Position numbers and translations under genes: made by a program. Shown piece by piece: positions 26,578-37,165 of a stretch of DNA of 50,501 bases. Where the stretch lies: assembly GCA_036009105.1 (NCBI GenBank), contig DASYMJ010000266.1, positions 1-50,501 on the forward strand, given 5' to 3'. The notes under the pieces were generated by a model. The model worked only from the letters and a program-made list of their open reading frames with translations, was not told where the DNA came from and did not search any database. The DNA comes from JAFAVZ01 sp036009105 (GTDB lineage: Bacteria; Acidobacteriota; Thermoanaerobaculia; Gp7-AA8). How positions within the stretch are numbered: position 1 is the stretch's first letter; each line of letters opens with the position of its first letter.

Positions 26578-26904
26578 ATGCCCACACCGGCCGTCTCCCC
26601 GCGCGACCCGCGCCGCGCCACGCAGGCTACCCTGCGCGCGGTGCTGTTGCTCTCCGGCGTGCTGATGATCGTCGTGCTGCTGTTCCGCAATCATGGCATC
26701 GCCGAGCTGCAGCATTCGCGCAAGCAGGTGAACGACCTCCGCGCGGACATCCACCGCCTGGAAGTGGAGAACGCGCGGCTGCGCGCCGAGATCGAGAGCG
26801 TGAAAAAGTCGACCTTCGCCGTCGAGCGGATCGCCCGGGAGGACCTGAGCATGTCGAAGAAGGGCGAGATCGTTTACATGCTGCCGCCGGCACGGCCACG
26901 CTAG
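26578..26904 (+). CDS. FtsB/DivIC-like septum formation initiator
   Basis: 108 residues: short basic N-terminus (about 1-22), one membrane segment (LRAVLLLSGVLMIVVLLF), then a coiled coil (QVNDLRADIHRLEVENARLR to VKKSTFAVERIAREDL) ending in GEIVYMLP. The order and the ER.AREDL..KKGE.V...P tail are those of the FtsB/DivIC family, which joins FtsL and FtsQ at the divisome. ATG 26578 gives the normal length and follows a -10 box by 8 bases; the longer upstream ORF is antisense to purB. Its stop overlaps the convergent peptidase gene. Confidence 0.88.
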   Translation: MPTPAVSPRDPRRATQATLRAVLLLSGVLMIVVLLFRNHGIAELQHSRKQVNDLRADIHRLEVENARLRAEIESVKKSTFAVERIAREDLSMSKKGEIVYMLPPARPR

Positions 26905-29087
26905 GGCTTCGTCGCCGCCTTCTCCACCTCCGCCGCGTATCCCTCCAGCACGCCCGCCGTCACGGTGATCTGCTGGTTCGCCTCGTTCCAGCGCTTCAGC
27001 TCGATCGCCTCCCGCACCGCGGGCAGCGTCTTCACGCCGTAGCCGGTGTACTGGCCCGGGGCGTAGACGTAGTGCTTGAACCACGGCCGGCCCGGCAGGC
27101 CGTCCTCTCTGGTGAGCGCGCGCTCGAGGCGCATGAGCGCCTTGTCGTTCGTCGTCGCGAATGCTTTCGTGGCGCGCTGGAGATGGGCCACCGCGTTCTG
27201 CAGCGGCGCGAAGTCGAGATAGGGAACCGGCTGCTCTTCCTTCGGCACGATCATCCGCTGCGCCGAGTCGTTGGTCAGCTCCAGCACCCGCTCGCGGATC
27301 TCTTTGTTCGTCTCCTCCGTCGCGGCGCGCTGCTCGTCGACGATCTTGCGCAGGTCGTCCACGTAGCGGGAGACCGTGCTCGCGACGTTCGCCGGATCGA
27401 GCGGCAGCACGTCGGCGCTGGCCAGGCGCAGCATCATCCGGCCGGTGGTCTTGGTCTGCGTCTCGCCGTAGAGGAAGCCGGGATCGACGAAGCGCGTGTA
27501 GTGCTCGAACGAGTCGTAGATGGAGTGATACGAGCCGCCTTCCCCCTCGCCGCTGTAGCCGATGGCCAGCGATGCGATGCCGGCGAACTGGAGGAACGGC
27601 GTGTAGTCGGAGCCGGACCCCAGGGCGTCGAGGCGGATCGCTTCGCGGTCGCGGATTTCCTTCCGATCGTCCGCCGATTTCGCCTCGCTGAGCTGCAATG
27701 CCCGCAGCCGCTCCAGCACGCTGACGCCGTATTGCGGATCCATCACGTCGCGAGCCACCTCGGTCACCAAGCGCTCCAGCGAGTGCGAGCCGCCGGCGTC
27801 GAGAAAGCCGCGGCTGTTCGTGTCGGAGTTGATGTAGACCGCCGCGTGCTCGCGCAGCTCGTCCCGGTGCTGCTCGACCCATTCGGTCGAGCCGATGAGG
27901 CCCGGCTCTTCGCCGTCCCAGGCGGCGAAGACGAGCGTGCGGCGCGGCTTCCAGCCGCCTTTGGCCAGCTCGCCGATGATGCGGGCTTCTTCCAGCAGCG
28001 CCACGAGGCCGCTGATCGGATCGTCGGCGCCGTTGACCCAGGCATCGTGATGGTTGCCGCGCACGATCCATTCATCCGCGCGGTCGGCGCCCGGCAGGCG
28101 CGCGATGACGTCGCGCGCCGGCACGGTGCTCCAGTCGAATTCGAGCTTCAGGTGCGCGCGGGCCGGTCCGGGACCGAGGTGGTAGGTGATGGGGAGGGCG
28201 CCTCGCCACGACTGCGGCGCGATCGGGCCGGCCATCGCTTTGAGCAGCGGAAGCGCATCGGCGTAGGAGATGGGGAGCACCGGGATCTTGGTGATGGTGC
28301 GCGCCTCGCCGCGAGCGAGCCGTTTGGCGCCGGCCGTCGCCCCGACCCCGGGCGTCAGCGGGTCGCCCGGGTAGAGCGGCATGTCGGCGACGGAGCCTCG
28401 CTGCGCGCCGTTCTCGTTCCTGAAGGCGCCTTTGGGATAGACGTCGCCCTGGAAATAGCCGTCGTCGTGCGGATCGGAGTAGATGATGCAGCCCACCGCG
28501 CCGTGCTCCGCCGCGACCTTCGGCTTGATGCCACGCCACGACCCGCCATACCGCGCGATGACGATCTTGCCTTTGACGTCGACGCCGCGCTTCTCCAGCT
28601 CGTCATAGTCCTTCGGCACGCCGTAGTTGACGTAGACCAGGTCGCCCGTGACATCGCCATCGACGGAGTACGCGTTGTACGTGGGCAACTGCTCGCTCTT
28701 CTGCGCCGTGGTGCTGTCCCCTTCGATCGCCGGCTCCTCCAGCCTGGCCGTGTACTTTTCCGGCGCGATCAGTTCCAGGATCCGTGTCTTCGGCGTGGGG
28801 AACAGCACGTCGAACTGCTCGATCTTGGTGTCGTACCCCCAGCTCCGGAAAAGCCCGGCCAGAAACTCCGCGTTGTCCTTGCCATACGCGGAGCCGAGAT
28901 GATGCGGCCGCGCCGAGAGGCGCTGCATCCAGGCCCGCATGTTGTCGCGACTGATCTTCGCGTCGAACTGCGCCTCGACGGCGCGCTCCTTTTCCGCGCT
29001 CGCGGCGCTGAAGCCGAAGAAGGGGGCGGGCTGGGCGGGGAGGGACGCGGCGAGGAAGGTGAAGAGGAGGGCAGAGAGTTTGCGCAT
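26901..29087 (-). CDS. M28 zinc peptidase, glutamate carboxypeptidase II (PSMA)-like, exported
   Basis: 728 residues with signal peptide (MRKLSALLFTFLAASLPAQP). PA-domain insert (about 115-300; GKIVIARYGGSWRG, GAVGCIIYSDPHDDG), peptidase domain with all GCPII ligands: GNHHDAWVNGADDP (His, bridging Asp), WDGEEPGLIGS (catalytic and ligand Glu), NSDTN (Asp), YHSIYDSFEHY (His). A C-terminal helical dimerisation domain completes the transferrin-receptor-like layout. Predicted to release C-terminal acidic residues from peptides in the periplasm. A purine-rich GGAG-containing leader precedes ATG 29087. Confidence 0.93.
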   Translation of the reverse strand: MRKLSALLFTFLAASLPAQPAPFFGFSAASAEKERAVEAQFDAKISRDNMRAWMQRLSARPHHLGSAYGKDNAEFLAGLFRSWGYDTKIEQFDVLFPTPKTRILELIAPEKYTARLEEPAIEGDSTTAQKSEQLPTYNAYSVDGDVTGDLVYVNYGVPKDYDELEKRGVDVKGKIVIARYGGSWRGIKPKVAAEHGAVGCIIYSDPHDDGYFQGDVYPKGAFRNENGAQRGSVADMPLYPGDPLTPGVGATAGAKRLARGEARTITKIPVLPISYADALPLLKAMAGPIAPQSWRGALPITYHLGPGPARAHLKLEFDWSTVPARDVIARLPGADRADEWIVRGNHHDAWVNGADDPISGLVALLEEARIIGELAKGGWKPRRTLVFAAWDGEEPGLIGSTEWVEQHRDELREHAAVYINSDTNSRGFLDAGGSHSLERLVTEVARDVMDPQYGVSVLERLRALQLSEAKSADDRKEIRDREAIRLDALGSGSDYTPFLQFAGIASLAIGYSGEGEGGSYHSIYDSFEHYTRFVDPGFLYGETQTKTTGRMMLRLASADVLPLDPANVASTVSRYVDDLRKIVDEQRAATEETNKEIRERVLELTNDSAQRMIVPKEEQPVPYLDFAPLQNAVAHLQRATKAFATTNDKALMRLERALTREDGLPGRPWFKHYVYAPGQYTGYGVKTLPAVREAIELKRWNEANQQITVTAGVLEGYAAEVEKAATKP

Positions 29088-29102
29088 GAAGGCTCCTGTC
29101 TT

Positions 29103-29450
29103 TCAGAGTGGGCGGATGAGGCGCATGCGGTCAGGGCGCACGATTACGAGCGCGCCGCCGCGCAGCGCCGAATCGTGCTCCGCCACTGCACGCTCGACCG
29201 CATGTGCGTGTCCGGCCGACGGAGTAGCCGTGATCACGATGACTCCGGAGTGTGGTCGTGACGCTCTTGCGAGCTGGCCGATACCGCGATCGAGTGTCAC
29301 GAGTGTTCGTTCGTCCCGTGCCGCTCGGCTGAGAATCTCATCATCGCCTGGATCGGGACCCCAGGATCTGGCCCACGTCACATCGTGTCCGATCGCGGCC
29401 AACTCCGCCGCGACATGCGGCGAAAGACAGTTGTCGAGCAGCAGCCTCAC
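29103..29450 (-). CDS. DUF5615 PIN-like protein, putative toxin
   Basis: 115 residues beginning MRLLLDNCLSPHVAAELAAIGHDVTW, with GDDEILSRAARDERTLVTLD: the acidic residues expected for a PIN-like nuclease (D6, the DDE, and the TLD Asp). DUF5615 proteins pair with DUF433 antitoxins, as here, where the start overlaps the upstream DUF433 gene by 4 bases. Predicted RNase of a type II toxin-antitoxin module. Confidence 0.85.
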   Translation of the reverse strand: MRLLLDNCLSPHVAAELAAIGHDVTWARSWGPDPGDDEILSRAARDERTLVTLDRGIGQLARASRPHSGVIVITATPSAGHAHAVERAVAEHDSALRGGALVIVRPDRMRLIRPL

Positions 29451-29698
29451 TCGTCCGCGACCGCCGGCTCGACGTCGAAAAACTCGTTGCCGGCGAGCCG
29501 CGCCCCGTAAAGGAGGCAGGCATGGATGTCATCCAGCTCCAGCCAGTCGTAAGCTTCGACCAGACCTTCCGGGGTGTCGCCGGCGGAGAGCATCTCCAGC
29601 ACGTGCTCTACCGCCAGCCGACGGCCGCGAACGATCGCCTTCCCACCGTAAATCTTCGGATTGAAGGTGATTCTCTTCAGGAGCTCGTCGCGTTCCAT
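29447..29698 (-). CDS. DUF433 protein, putative antitoxin
   Basis: 83 residues (MERDELLKRITFNPKIYGGKAIVRGRRL..), with the conserved NP.I.GGK.IVRG.R..V and helix-turn-helix-like AVEHVLEMLSAGDTPEGLVEAY of DUF433. Partner of the DUF5615 toxin; probably DNA-binding and autoregulatory. ATG 29698 is chosen over 29746 because the upstream part overlaps the divergent asnB start. TAGAAT (29706-29711, minus) lies 7 bases upstream. Confidence 0.85.
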   Translation of the reverse strand: MERDELLKRITFNPKIYGGKAIVRGRRLAVEHVLEMLSAGDTPEGLVEAYDWLELDDIHACLLYGARLAGNEFFDVEPAVADE

Positions 29699-29705
29699 CT
29701 CCGAA

Positions 29706-29723
29706 ATTCTACTCCCGTATACT
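29706..29723. promoter_or_regulatory. divergent -10 boxes: antitoxin (minus) and asnB (plus)
   Basis: Minus-strand TAGAAT (29706-29711) is 7 bases before ATG 29698. Plus-strand TATACT (29718-29723) is 9 bases before ATG 29733. Both starts lack a clear Shine-Dalgarno at proper distance and lie only 34 bases apart. Confidence 0.55.
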
Positions 29724-29732
29724 CCCCCTCCC

Positions 29733-31526
29733 ATGTGCGGCATCAACGCGATCTTTGCCTACCGCGGGGATGCCGCGCGCGTCGAGGAGGGGGAGCTGAT
29801 CGCGTCGCGCGAATGCATGCGCTCGCGGGGGCCGGACGCGGCGGATTCGTGGATCGCGGAGGACGGGCGGGTGGGGTTGGGGCACCGGCGGCTGGCCATC
29901 ATCGACCTCTCCCCGGCCGGCGCGCAGCCGATGCGGCGGGGCCCACTGGTCATCGTCTTCAATGGCGAGATCTACAACTATCAGGAGCTGCGCAGCCAGC
30001 TCGGCGGAGACTTTACTTCCCATTCGGACACCGAGGTTTTACTGCGGTTGTACGAGAAAAATGGGGAGGGGATGCTCGGCGATTTGCGGGGCATGTTCTC
30101 CATCGCGCTGTGGGATGGCGCGCGGCGGAAGATGCTGCTGGCCAGAGACCCGTACGGAATCAAGCCGCTGTACTACGCGGACGACGGCAAAACGATCCGC
30201 GTGGCGTCGCAGGTGAAGGCGCTCATCGCCGGCGGGCAGGTCGACAGGCAGTTCGATCCGGCCGGCGCGGCGGGCTTCTTCCTCAGAGGCACCGTGCCGG
30301 AGCCGTTCACCATGTATCGCGCCATCCGCGCGTTGCCGGCGGGCTCGTTCGCATACGTCGATGAGAGCGGCATGACGGAGCCGAAGCGCTACTTCTCCAT
30401 CGCCGCCACGCTGCGCGAGGCGGTGGAGAGCGACCGGCAATACACCGAGCAGCAGCGCCGCGAGCTCGTGCACGACGCGCTGCTCGAATCGGTCCGCTAT
30501 CACCTGGTGGCCGACGTCCCGGTCGGCGCATTCCTCTCCGCCGGCATCGACTCGACGGCCATCGTCGCGCTGGCGAAGGAAAGCGGCGCGACCGACCTGC
30601 AGACGCTGACGTTGCGCTTCGAGGAGTACCGCGGCCGCGACAACGACGAGGCGCCGCTCGCGGCAATGGTGGCGAAACAGTACGGCGTCCGCCACGCCAT
30701 CCGCGACCTCACCCTCGCCGAATTCCGCAACGAGCTGCCGCGCATTTTCCAGGCGATGGACCAGCCGACCGTCGACGGCCTCAACTCGTATTTCATCAGC
30801 AAGGCCGCGGCGGACTTCGGCCTCAAAGTGGCGATGTCCGGCACCGGCGGCGACGAGCTGTTCGGCGGCTACACCTCCTTCCGCGACATTCCCCGCTGGA
30901 TGCCCCTCACCCGCGTGCTCTCCCGCGTCCCTCACCTCGGCGAAGGGGTGTACCGCCTCAACGCTGCACTGGCCCGCCGCAGCCGCCACGTCAGCCCGAA
31001 AATGGGCGAGATCCTCCGCTACGGCTCCTCGTACGCCGGCGCGTATCTGGTGAAGCGCGGCCGCTTCCTCGCCTCCGAGCTCCCCGCGCTCCTCGGCCAG
31101 GAAGTCGCGGCAGAAGGCCTGCGCCGGCTGAACGTGCTCGGGCTGATCGAAGAGGCGGTCACGCCCGATCCCGGCCAGCCGTTCGCCCGCGTCGCGGCGC
31201 TGGAGTCATCGCTCTACCTGCGCAACCAGCTGCTCCGGGACATGGACTGGGCCTCGATGGCGCACTCCCTCGAAGTCCGGGTGCCGCTGGTCGATGCGCA
31301 CCTGCTCGAGCGCATCGCGCCGGCGCTCGTCACGCGCCGCGAGCGCGGCAAACAGCTGCTCGCCGAAGCCCCCCGCCCGCCGCTCCCGGATGCGGTGCGC
31401 AAGCGCAGGAAAACCGGCTTCACCCTCCCCATCAAGGAGTGGCTGGGCCAGAAAGAAGCCGGCAAACGCGCCTGGGCGCGCAAGGTCTACCAGGTCATGT
31501 TCGGGGACGGGAACGGCTACTGGTGA
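29733..31526 (+). CDS. asnB: asparagine synthase (glutamine-hydrolysing)
   Basis: 597 residues. The N-terminal class II glutaminase starts at Cys2 (MCGINAIFAYRG), with RGPDAADSW, GLGHRRLAIIDLSPAGAQPM and VFNGEIYNYQELR. The synthetase domain has the ATP pyrophosphatase motif FLSAGIDSTAIVALAKES (Ala for the usual Gly), SGTGGDELFGGY and MDWASMAHSLEVRVPLVD. Such proteins make asparagine or amidate surface sugars and peptides; the sequence does not separate these. ATG 29733 is fixed by Cys2 and follows TATACT by 9 bases, suggesting a leaderless message. Confidence 0.93.
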   Translation: MCGINAIFAYRGDAARVEEGELIASRECMRSRGPDAADSWIAEDGRVGLGHRRLAIIDLSPAGAQPMRRGPLVIVFNGEIYNYQELRSQLGGDFTSHSDTEVLLRLYEKNGEGMLGDLRGMFSIALWDGARRKMLLARDPYGIKPLYYADDGKTIRVASQVKALIAGGQVDRQFDPAGAAGFFLRGTVPEPFTMYRAIRALPAGSFAYVDESGMTEPKRYFSIAATLREAVESDRQYTEQQRRELVHDALLESVRYHLVADVPVGAFLSAGIDSTAIVALAKESGATDLQTLTLRFEEYRGRDNDEAPLAAMVAKQYGVRHAIRDLTLAEFRNELPRIFQAMDQPTVDGLNSYFISKAAADFGLKVAMSGTGGDELFGGYTSFRDIPRWMPLTRVLSRVPHLGEGVYRLNAALARRSRHVSPKMGEILRYGSSYAGAYLVKRGRFLASELPALLGQEVAAEGLRRLNVLGLIEEAVTPDPGQPFARVAALESSLYLRNQLLRDMDWASMAHSLEVRVPLVDAHLLERIAPALVTRRERGKQLLAEAPRPPLPDAVRKRRKTGFTLPIKEWLGQKEAGKRAWARKVYQVMFGDGNGYW

Positions 31527-31530
31527 CGCG

Positions 31531-32010
31531 TCACTTGACGACGACCGTGGTGGACATCCCTTTGCCCCTGTGCCCGTCGACCGGACACCAGACGGTGTAG
31601 GTCCCCGGCGTCAGCTCGAGGTTGAGCGACCCGCGGTCGCCCCGCGCCATAGGCTCGGGCAGCTTGTATTGATGCCCATCCGCTTCGAGGATGAGGCTGT
31701 GGCGCTCCTTGCCGCTGTTGACCACGGTCAGGGTCTGATGCCCGGCCGGGATCTGCGGCGGGATGCGGATGGCGTACTCCGTCAGCTCGATCTGGATCTC
31801 CGGCGGCGCGGCGCCGCCGATGGTGGAGGAGGGGATCTCCTTCTGGATCGGCGCCGGCGGGTTCATGGCCCGCGCATTCCGCTCCTGCGCGTTCGGCGCC
31901 TGCCTGTTCGTCGTGTTCCGGGGCGGCGTGTTCTGCGACTCGTCTTCCGATTCCGCGCGGCACGCGCCCAAAGCGAGCAGCAAGGCGGCTGTGATCAGGA
32001 CTTTGCGCAT
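31531..32010 (-). CDS. cupredoxin-like lipoprotein
   Basis: 159 residues. Lipoprotein signal (MRKVLITAALLLALGAC, lipid Cys 17), then a disordered Asn/Gln/Pro-rich stretch, then a plastocyanin-like domain (about 75-159). The type 1 copper ligands look complete: His in GKERHSLILE and Cys, His and Met in VWCPVDGHRGKGM. Likely a membrane-anchored electron carrier or copper-binding protein in the periplasm. GGGAG precedes ATG 32010. No redox partner gene is adjacent. Confidence 0.87.
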   Translation of the reverse strand: MRKVLITAALLLALGACRAESEDESQNTPPRNTTNRQAPNAQERNARAMNPPAPIQKEIPSSTIGGAAPPEIQIELTEYAIRIPPQIPAGHQTLTVVNSGKERHSLILEADGHQYKLPEPMARGDRGSLNLELTPGTYTVWCPVDGHRGKGMSTTVVVK

Positions 32011-32054
32011 CGATACTCCCGGCTTGGAGAGCAGGCAAAAGGCGGGCCCACGTT

Positions 32055-32060
32055 TATAGT
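32055..32060 (+). promoter_or_regulatory. -10 box of the leaderless glycosyltransferase gene
   Basis: TATAGT ends 9 bases before ATG 32070, the same distance as at ndk and asnB. No Shine-Dalgarno lies between. Confidence 0.55.
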
Positions 32061-32069
32061 GCGCTGCGC

Positions 32070-33656
32070 ATGCGGAAGCTCTGGATCGCCGCCTACGCGC
32101 TCATCATCGCGATGGGTGCCTGGCGCGTGGCGCTGACGCACCGCGTCTTCTCCGAGACGCTCGACGAGCCGGTGCACGTAGCGTGCGGATACGAGTGGCT
32201 CACCGGGCGCGGCTATCTCACCGACCCGACGCATCCGCCATTGGAGCGCGTGCTGAGCGCGTTGCCCGCCGTGCTGGAGCACGTGCCGCCGCCGCGCGAG
32301 CAGCTCGATTTCGTCGGCAAGGGGAATGACCTCCTGTACGCGAACGACCGCTACGAGAAGAACCTCGCCCGGGCGCGGATGGGGAACCTGCTGCTCTTCG
32401 TCATCGGGATGATGGCCGTGGCATTCTGGGCCCATCGCCTCTTCGGCCCCCTGGTCGGCCTCCTCGCTACCGCGTTCTTCGCCGCCCTCCCGCCCATCCT
32501 CGGCCACGCCGGCGTCGCCACCACCGATCTCGCTGTCGCCACCACCCTCACCATCGCCCTCGTCGCGCTCGACCTCTGGCTCGACGCCCCCACCCTCCGC
32601 CGCGGCGCGCTCCTCGGCCTGGCCCTCGCGCTCGGTGTGCTCTCCAAGTTCTCGTTCCTGCTCTTCTTCCCGGTGACGGCAATCGTGCTGTTGCTCGTCC
32701 GCCTCGCGCGACGCAACGCGGCTTTCTCCGTGAAGTCGTTCGGGCTGGCGTGCCTCGTCGCGTTCCTGGTGATCTGGGCCGGCTATCGCTTCAGCTTCGG
32801 CCGCGCGGACGCCATCCCGAACGGCAAGTTCTATCTGGAGACGCCCGCGCCCGCGCCGCTGCGGCCGCTCGCGAAGTGGGTGGCGGAAAACGTCCCCCTG
32901 CCGATGCCGGAGCTCTTCGTCGGCATCGGCGCCGTGAAGATGCACGATCTGGACGGCCACCTCACCTACCTCCTCGGCCGCTACAGCAAGCACGGCTGGT
33001 GGTACTACTTCCCGGTCGTCTTCTTCTTCAAGACGCCGCTGCCGTTCCTGATCCTCGCCTCATGGGGCATGGCTTTGTTGCTGCGCCGGCGCCCCGAGGT
33101 TGCGCTGATTCCGCTCGCGCTGATGCTCTGCGTGATGCCGAGCTCGATCAACATCGGCATCCGTCACCTCCTGCCGATCTATCCGCCGTTGTGCATCGCC
33201 GCCGGGTATGCGGTGGTGACGATCTGGCAGCAGTCGCGCGATCTCTTCGGGCGAGCCGCGCTGCTTGCTCTGCTGGGCTGGTTTTTCATCGGCACCGCGG
33301 CGGCGCATCCTGACTATCTGGCCTGGTTCAACGAGGCGGCGGGCGAGCATCCGGAGGAGATCGTCGTCGACAGCAACCTCGATTGGGGGCAGGACGTGCT
33401 GCGCCTGGCGCGCGTCGTCGGGCAGCACGACATCAACCACCTTTGGATCCTCTACAACGGCAACGCCGACCTCGCGCGCCACAAGCTGCCGGCCGACGGC
33501 CTGATCCCCTTCACGCCGGTGCACGGCTGGGTGGCGGTGAGCGAGACCTCGCTCAAGCTGGGCGACCAGGCGCGTTACGGCGGCTATCGCTGGCTCGATG
33601 CGTACAAGCCGGTTCGGCAGGTCGGGAAATCGATCCGCCTGTATCACATCGAGTGA
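32070..33656 (+). CDS. GT39/PMT-like membrane glycosyltransferase
   Basis: 528 residues with about ten membrane segments. The first loop carries FSETLDEPVHVACGYEWL, whose Asp-Glu is the catalytic acidic pair of GT-C enzymes (PMT, ArnT). Further hydrophobic blocks include LLFVIGMMAVAFWAHRLF and LLGLALALGVLSKFSFLLFF. A C-terminal soluble part has DSNLDWGQDVLRLARVV. Expected to move a sugar from a polyprenyl-phosphate donor to a protein or lipid on the periplasmic face; substrate unknown. Confidence 0.87.
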   Translation: MRKLWIAAYALIIAMGAWRVALTHRVFSETLDEPVHVACGYEWLTGRGYLTDPTHPPLERVLSALPAVLEHVPPPREQLDFVGKGNDLLYANDRYEKNLARARMGNLLLFVIGMMAVAFWAHRLFGPLVGLLATAFFAALPPILGHAGVATTDLAVATTLTIALVALDLWLDAPTLRRGALLGLALALGVLSKFSFLLFFPVTAIVLLLVRLARRNAAFSVKSFGLACLVAFLVIWAGYRFSFGRADAIPNGKFYLETPAPAPLRPLAKWVAENVPLPMPELFVGIGAVKMHDLDGHLTYLLGRYSKHGWWYYFPVVFFFKTPLPFLILASWGMALLLRRRPEVALIPLALMLCVMPSSINIGIRHLLPIYPPLCIAAGYAVVTIWQQSRDLFGRAALLALLGWFFIGTAAAHPDYLAWFNEAAGEHPEEIVVDSNLDWGQDVLRLARVVGQHDINHLWILYNGNADLARHKLPADGLIPFTPVHGWVAVSETSLKLGDQARYGGYRWLDAYKPVRQVGKSIRLYHIE

Positions 33657-33660
33657 GCGG

Positions 33661-33711
33661 GGCAGCAGACAGCGAGCAGCGGGCGTTCTTCTGCTCGCTG
33701 CTCGCCGCTCG

Positions 33712-33713
<2 letters not shown>
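33661..33713. repeat. heptamer-array hairpin, GCGAGCA type
   Basis: Left arm with CAGCGAGCAGCGGGCG and right arm with TGCTCGCTGCTCGCCGCTCG, built of 7-base units with a TTCT loop. It fills the convergent gap between the glycosyltransferase and clpB stops and could terminate both. Confidence 0.77.
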
Positions 33714-36330
<2,617 letters not shown>

Positions 36331-36343
36331 GACCTTGCCTCAC

Positions 36344-36364
36344 ATTGAGTCCGATAGACTCAAG
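36344..36364 (-). promoter_or_regulatory. HAIR operator (HspR binding site) of clpB
   Basis: On the minus strand CTTGAGT, 7 bases, ACTCAAT: 13 of 14 arm bases match the known HAIR consensus CTTGAGT-N7-ACTCAAG. It sits between the clpB start codon and upstream DNA, where bound HspR would block transcription. No hspR or dnaK gene is in the window. Confidence 0.8.
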
Positions 36365-36469
36365 TCACTAAACCGGCAATTCTTACCGCGCATTCCGGGA
36401 GAGGAGGCGGTGCAACGGATGGTCCCGGAGCTTGCGCGTGTTCCTGCCGGCGGCTAGATTGGGGGGACC

Positions 36470-36721
36470 ATGACCAAGACTTTGAAAGCCCGCTACGACG
36501 CCGAGCACAACGTTTTGAGGCTCGTCGAGCCGCTGGAAGGCTTCGCGAACGACGCGGATGTGGAGGTGACGGTGGAGACGGCGGCGGAGGCGAAGGTGCC
36601 GGGAGATGAGGTGGAGAGGCCGTGGCTCGCCCTGGAGGGCAGCCTGTCGAGAGAGGCGGGAGAGGAGCTCGCACGAAACATCAATGAGCTGTTTCCGATG
36701 TGGGATGCCGGATCGCGTTGA
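36470..36721 (+). CDS. small antitoxin-like protein
   Basis: 83 residues (MTKTLKARYDAEHNVLRLVEPLEGF..) of a type found in front of PIN toxins. It has an N-terminal beta-rich part and an acidic helical C-terminus (REAGEELARNINELFPMW) that could fill a toxin cleft. GGGGGGACC precedes ATG 36470. The stop overlaps the TTG start of the broken PIN gene. Not matched to a named family. It may now be an orphan antitoxin. Confidence 0.65.
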   Translation: MTKTLKARYDAEHNVLRLVEPLEGFANDADVEVTVETAAEAKVPGDEVERPWLALEGSLSREAGEELARNINELFPMWDAGSR

Positions 36722-37112
36722 TACAAACCGTCGCCGTTGACACGAATGCGGTCGTCGACTACCTGCGACCGGAACGAACGACACCTCCGCAGATTCTCAC
36801 CGCGAGGTCCATCCTGCTGCCTTTGCCGGTCGTCGGCGAGCTTTTCGCTGGCGCTGCCCTCGCCCGGAACGTGCAGGCAGAAGCCGCGACCATTGAGTCG
36901 CTGACTGCAAAGTGGCTGGTCATTGCTCCGACCTGGAGACAGCGCGAATCTACGGCGCCATCCGCGGCGACCGTAAACTCGAACAGGCAATCGGCAAGAG
37001 CCTGCGCAACGATCTGTGGATTGCTGCCCTCTGTCTCCAGTACGACGTTGATCTGCTGACAAAGGATTACGGCTTCCATCTCGTGCCGAAACTTCGCGTG
37101 CTGAGCTGGTAG
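36718..37112 (+). pseudogene. VapC-like PIN domain toxin, frameshifted
   Basis: The first frame from TTG 36718 gives IQTVAVDTNAVVDYLRPE and LPLPVVGELFAGA up to about 36930 (SLTAKWLVIAP). The PIN sequence then continues in another frame with DLETARIYGAIRGDRK, NDLWIAALCLQYDVDLLTKD and VPKLRVLSW, ending at 37112. Both halves together give a normal VapC of about 131 residues with its acidic residues. One missing base near 36934 explains the break: either a real inactivating deletion or a sequencing/assembly error. Confidence 0.78.
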
Positions 37113-37149
37113 GGATTCCTACCGTCTTGTGACGCGTTCTCGCCGGCGA

Positions 37150-37155
37150 TAGAGT
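37150..37155 (+). promoter_or_regulatory. candidate -10 box of the fumarase operon
   Basis: TAGAGT ends 10 bases before ATG 37166 with no Shine-Dalgarno between, the leaderless layout seen elsewhere in the window. Confidence 0.4.
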
Positions 37156-37165
37156 TCCCCGCGCC

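Noticed and set aside
25089..29261. A 1390-codon plus-strand open frame
   Set aside because: It is antisense to purB, the M28 peptidase and part of rlpA, has no domain motifs, and has the Arg/Leu/Val-rich composition of a shadow frame in GC-rich DNA.
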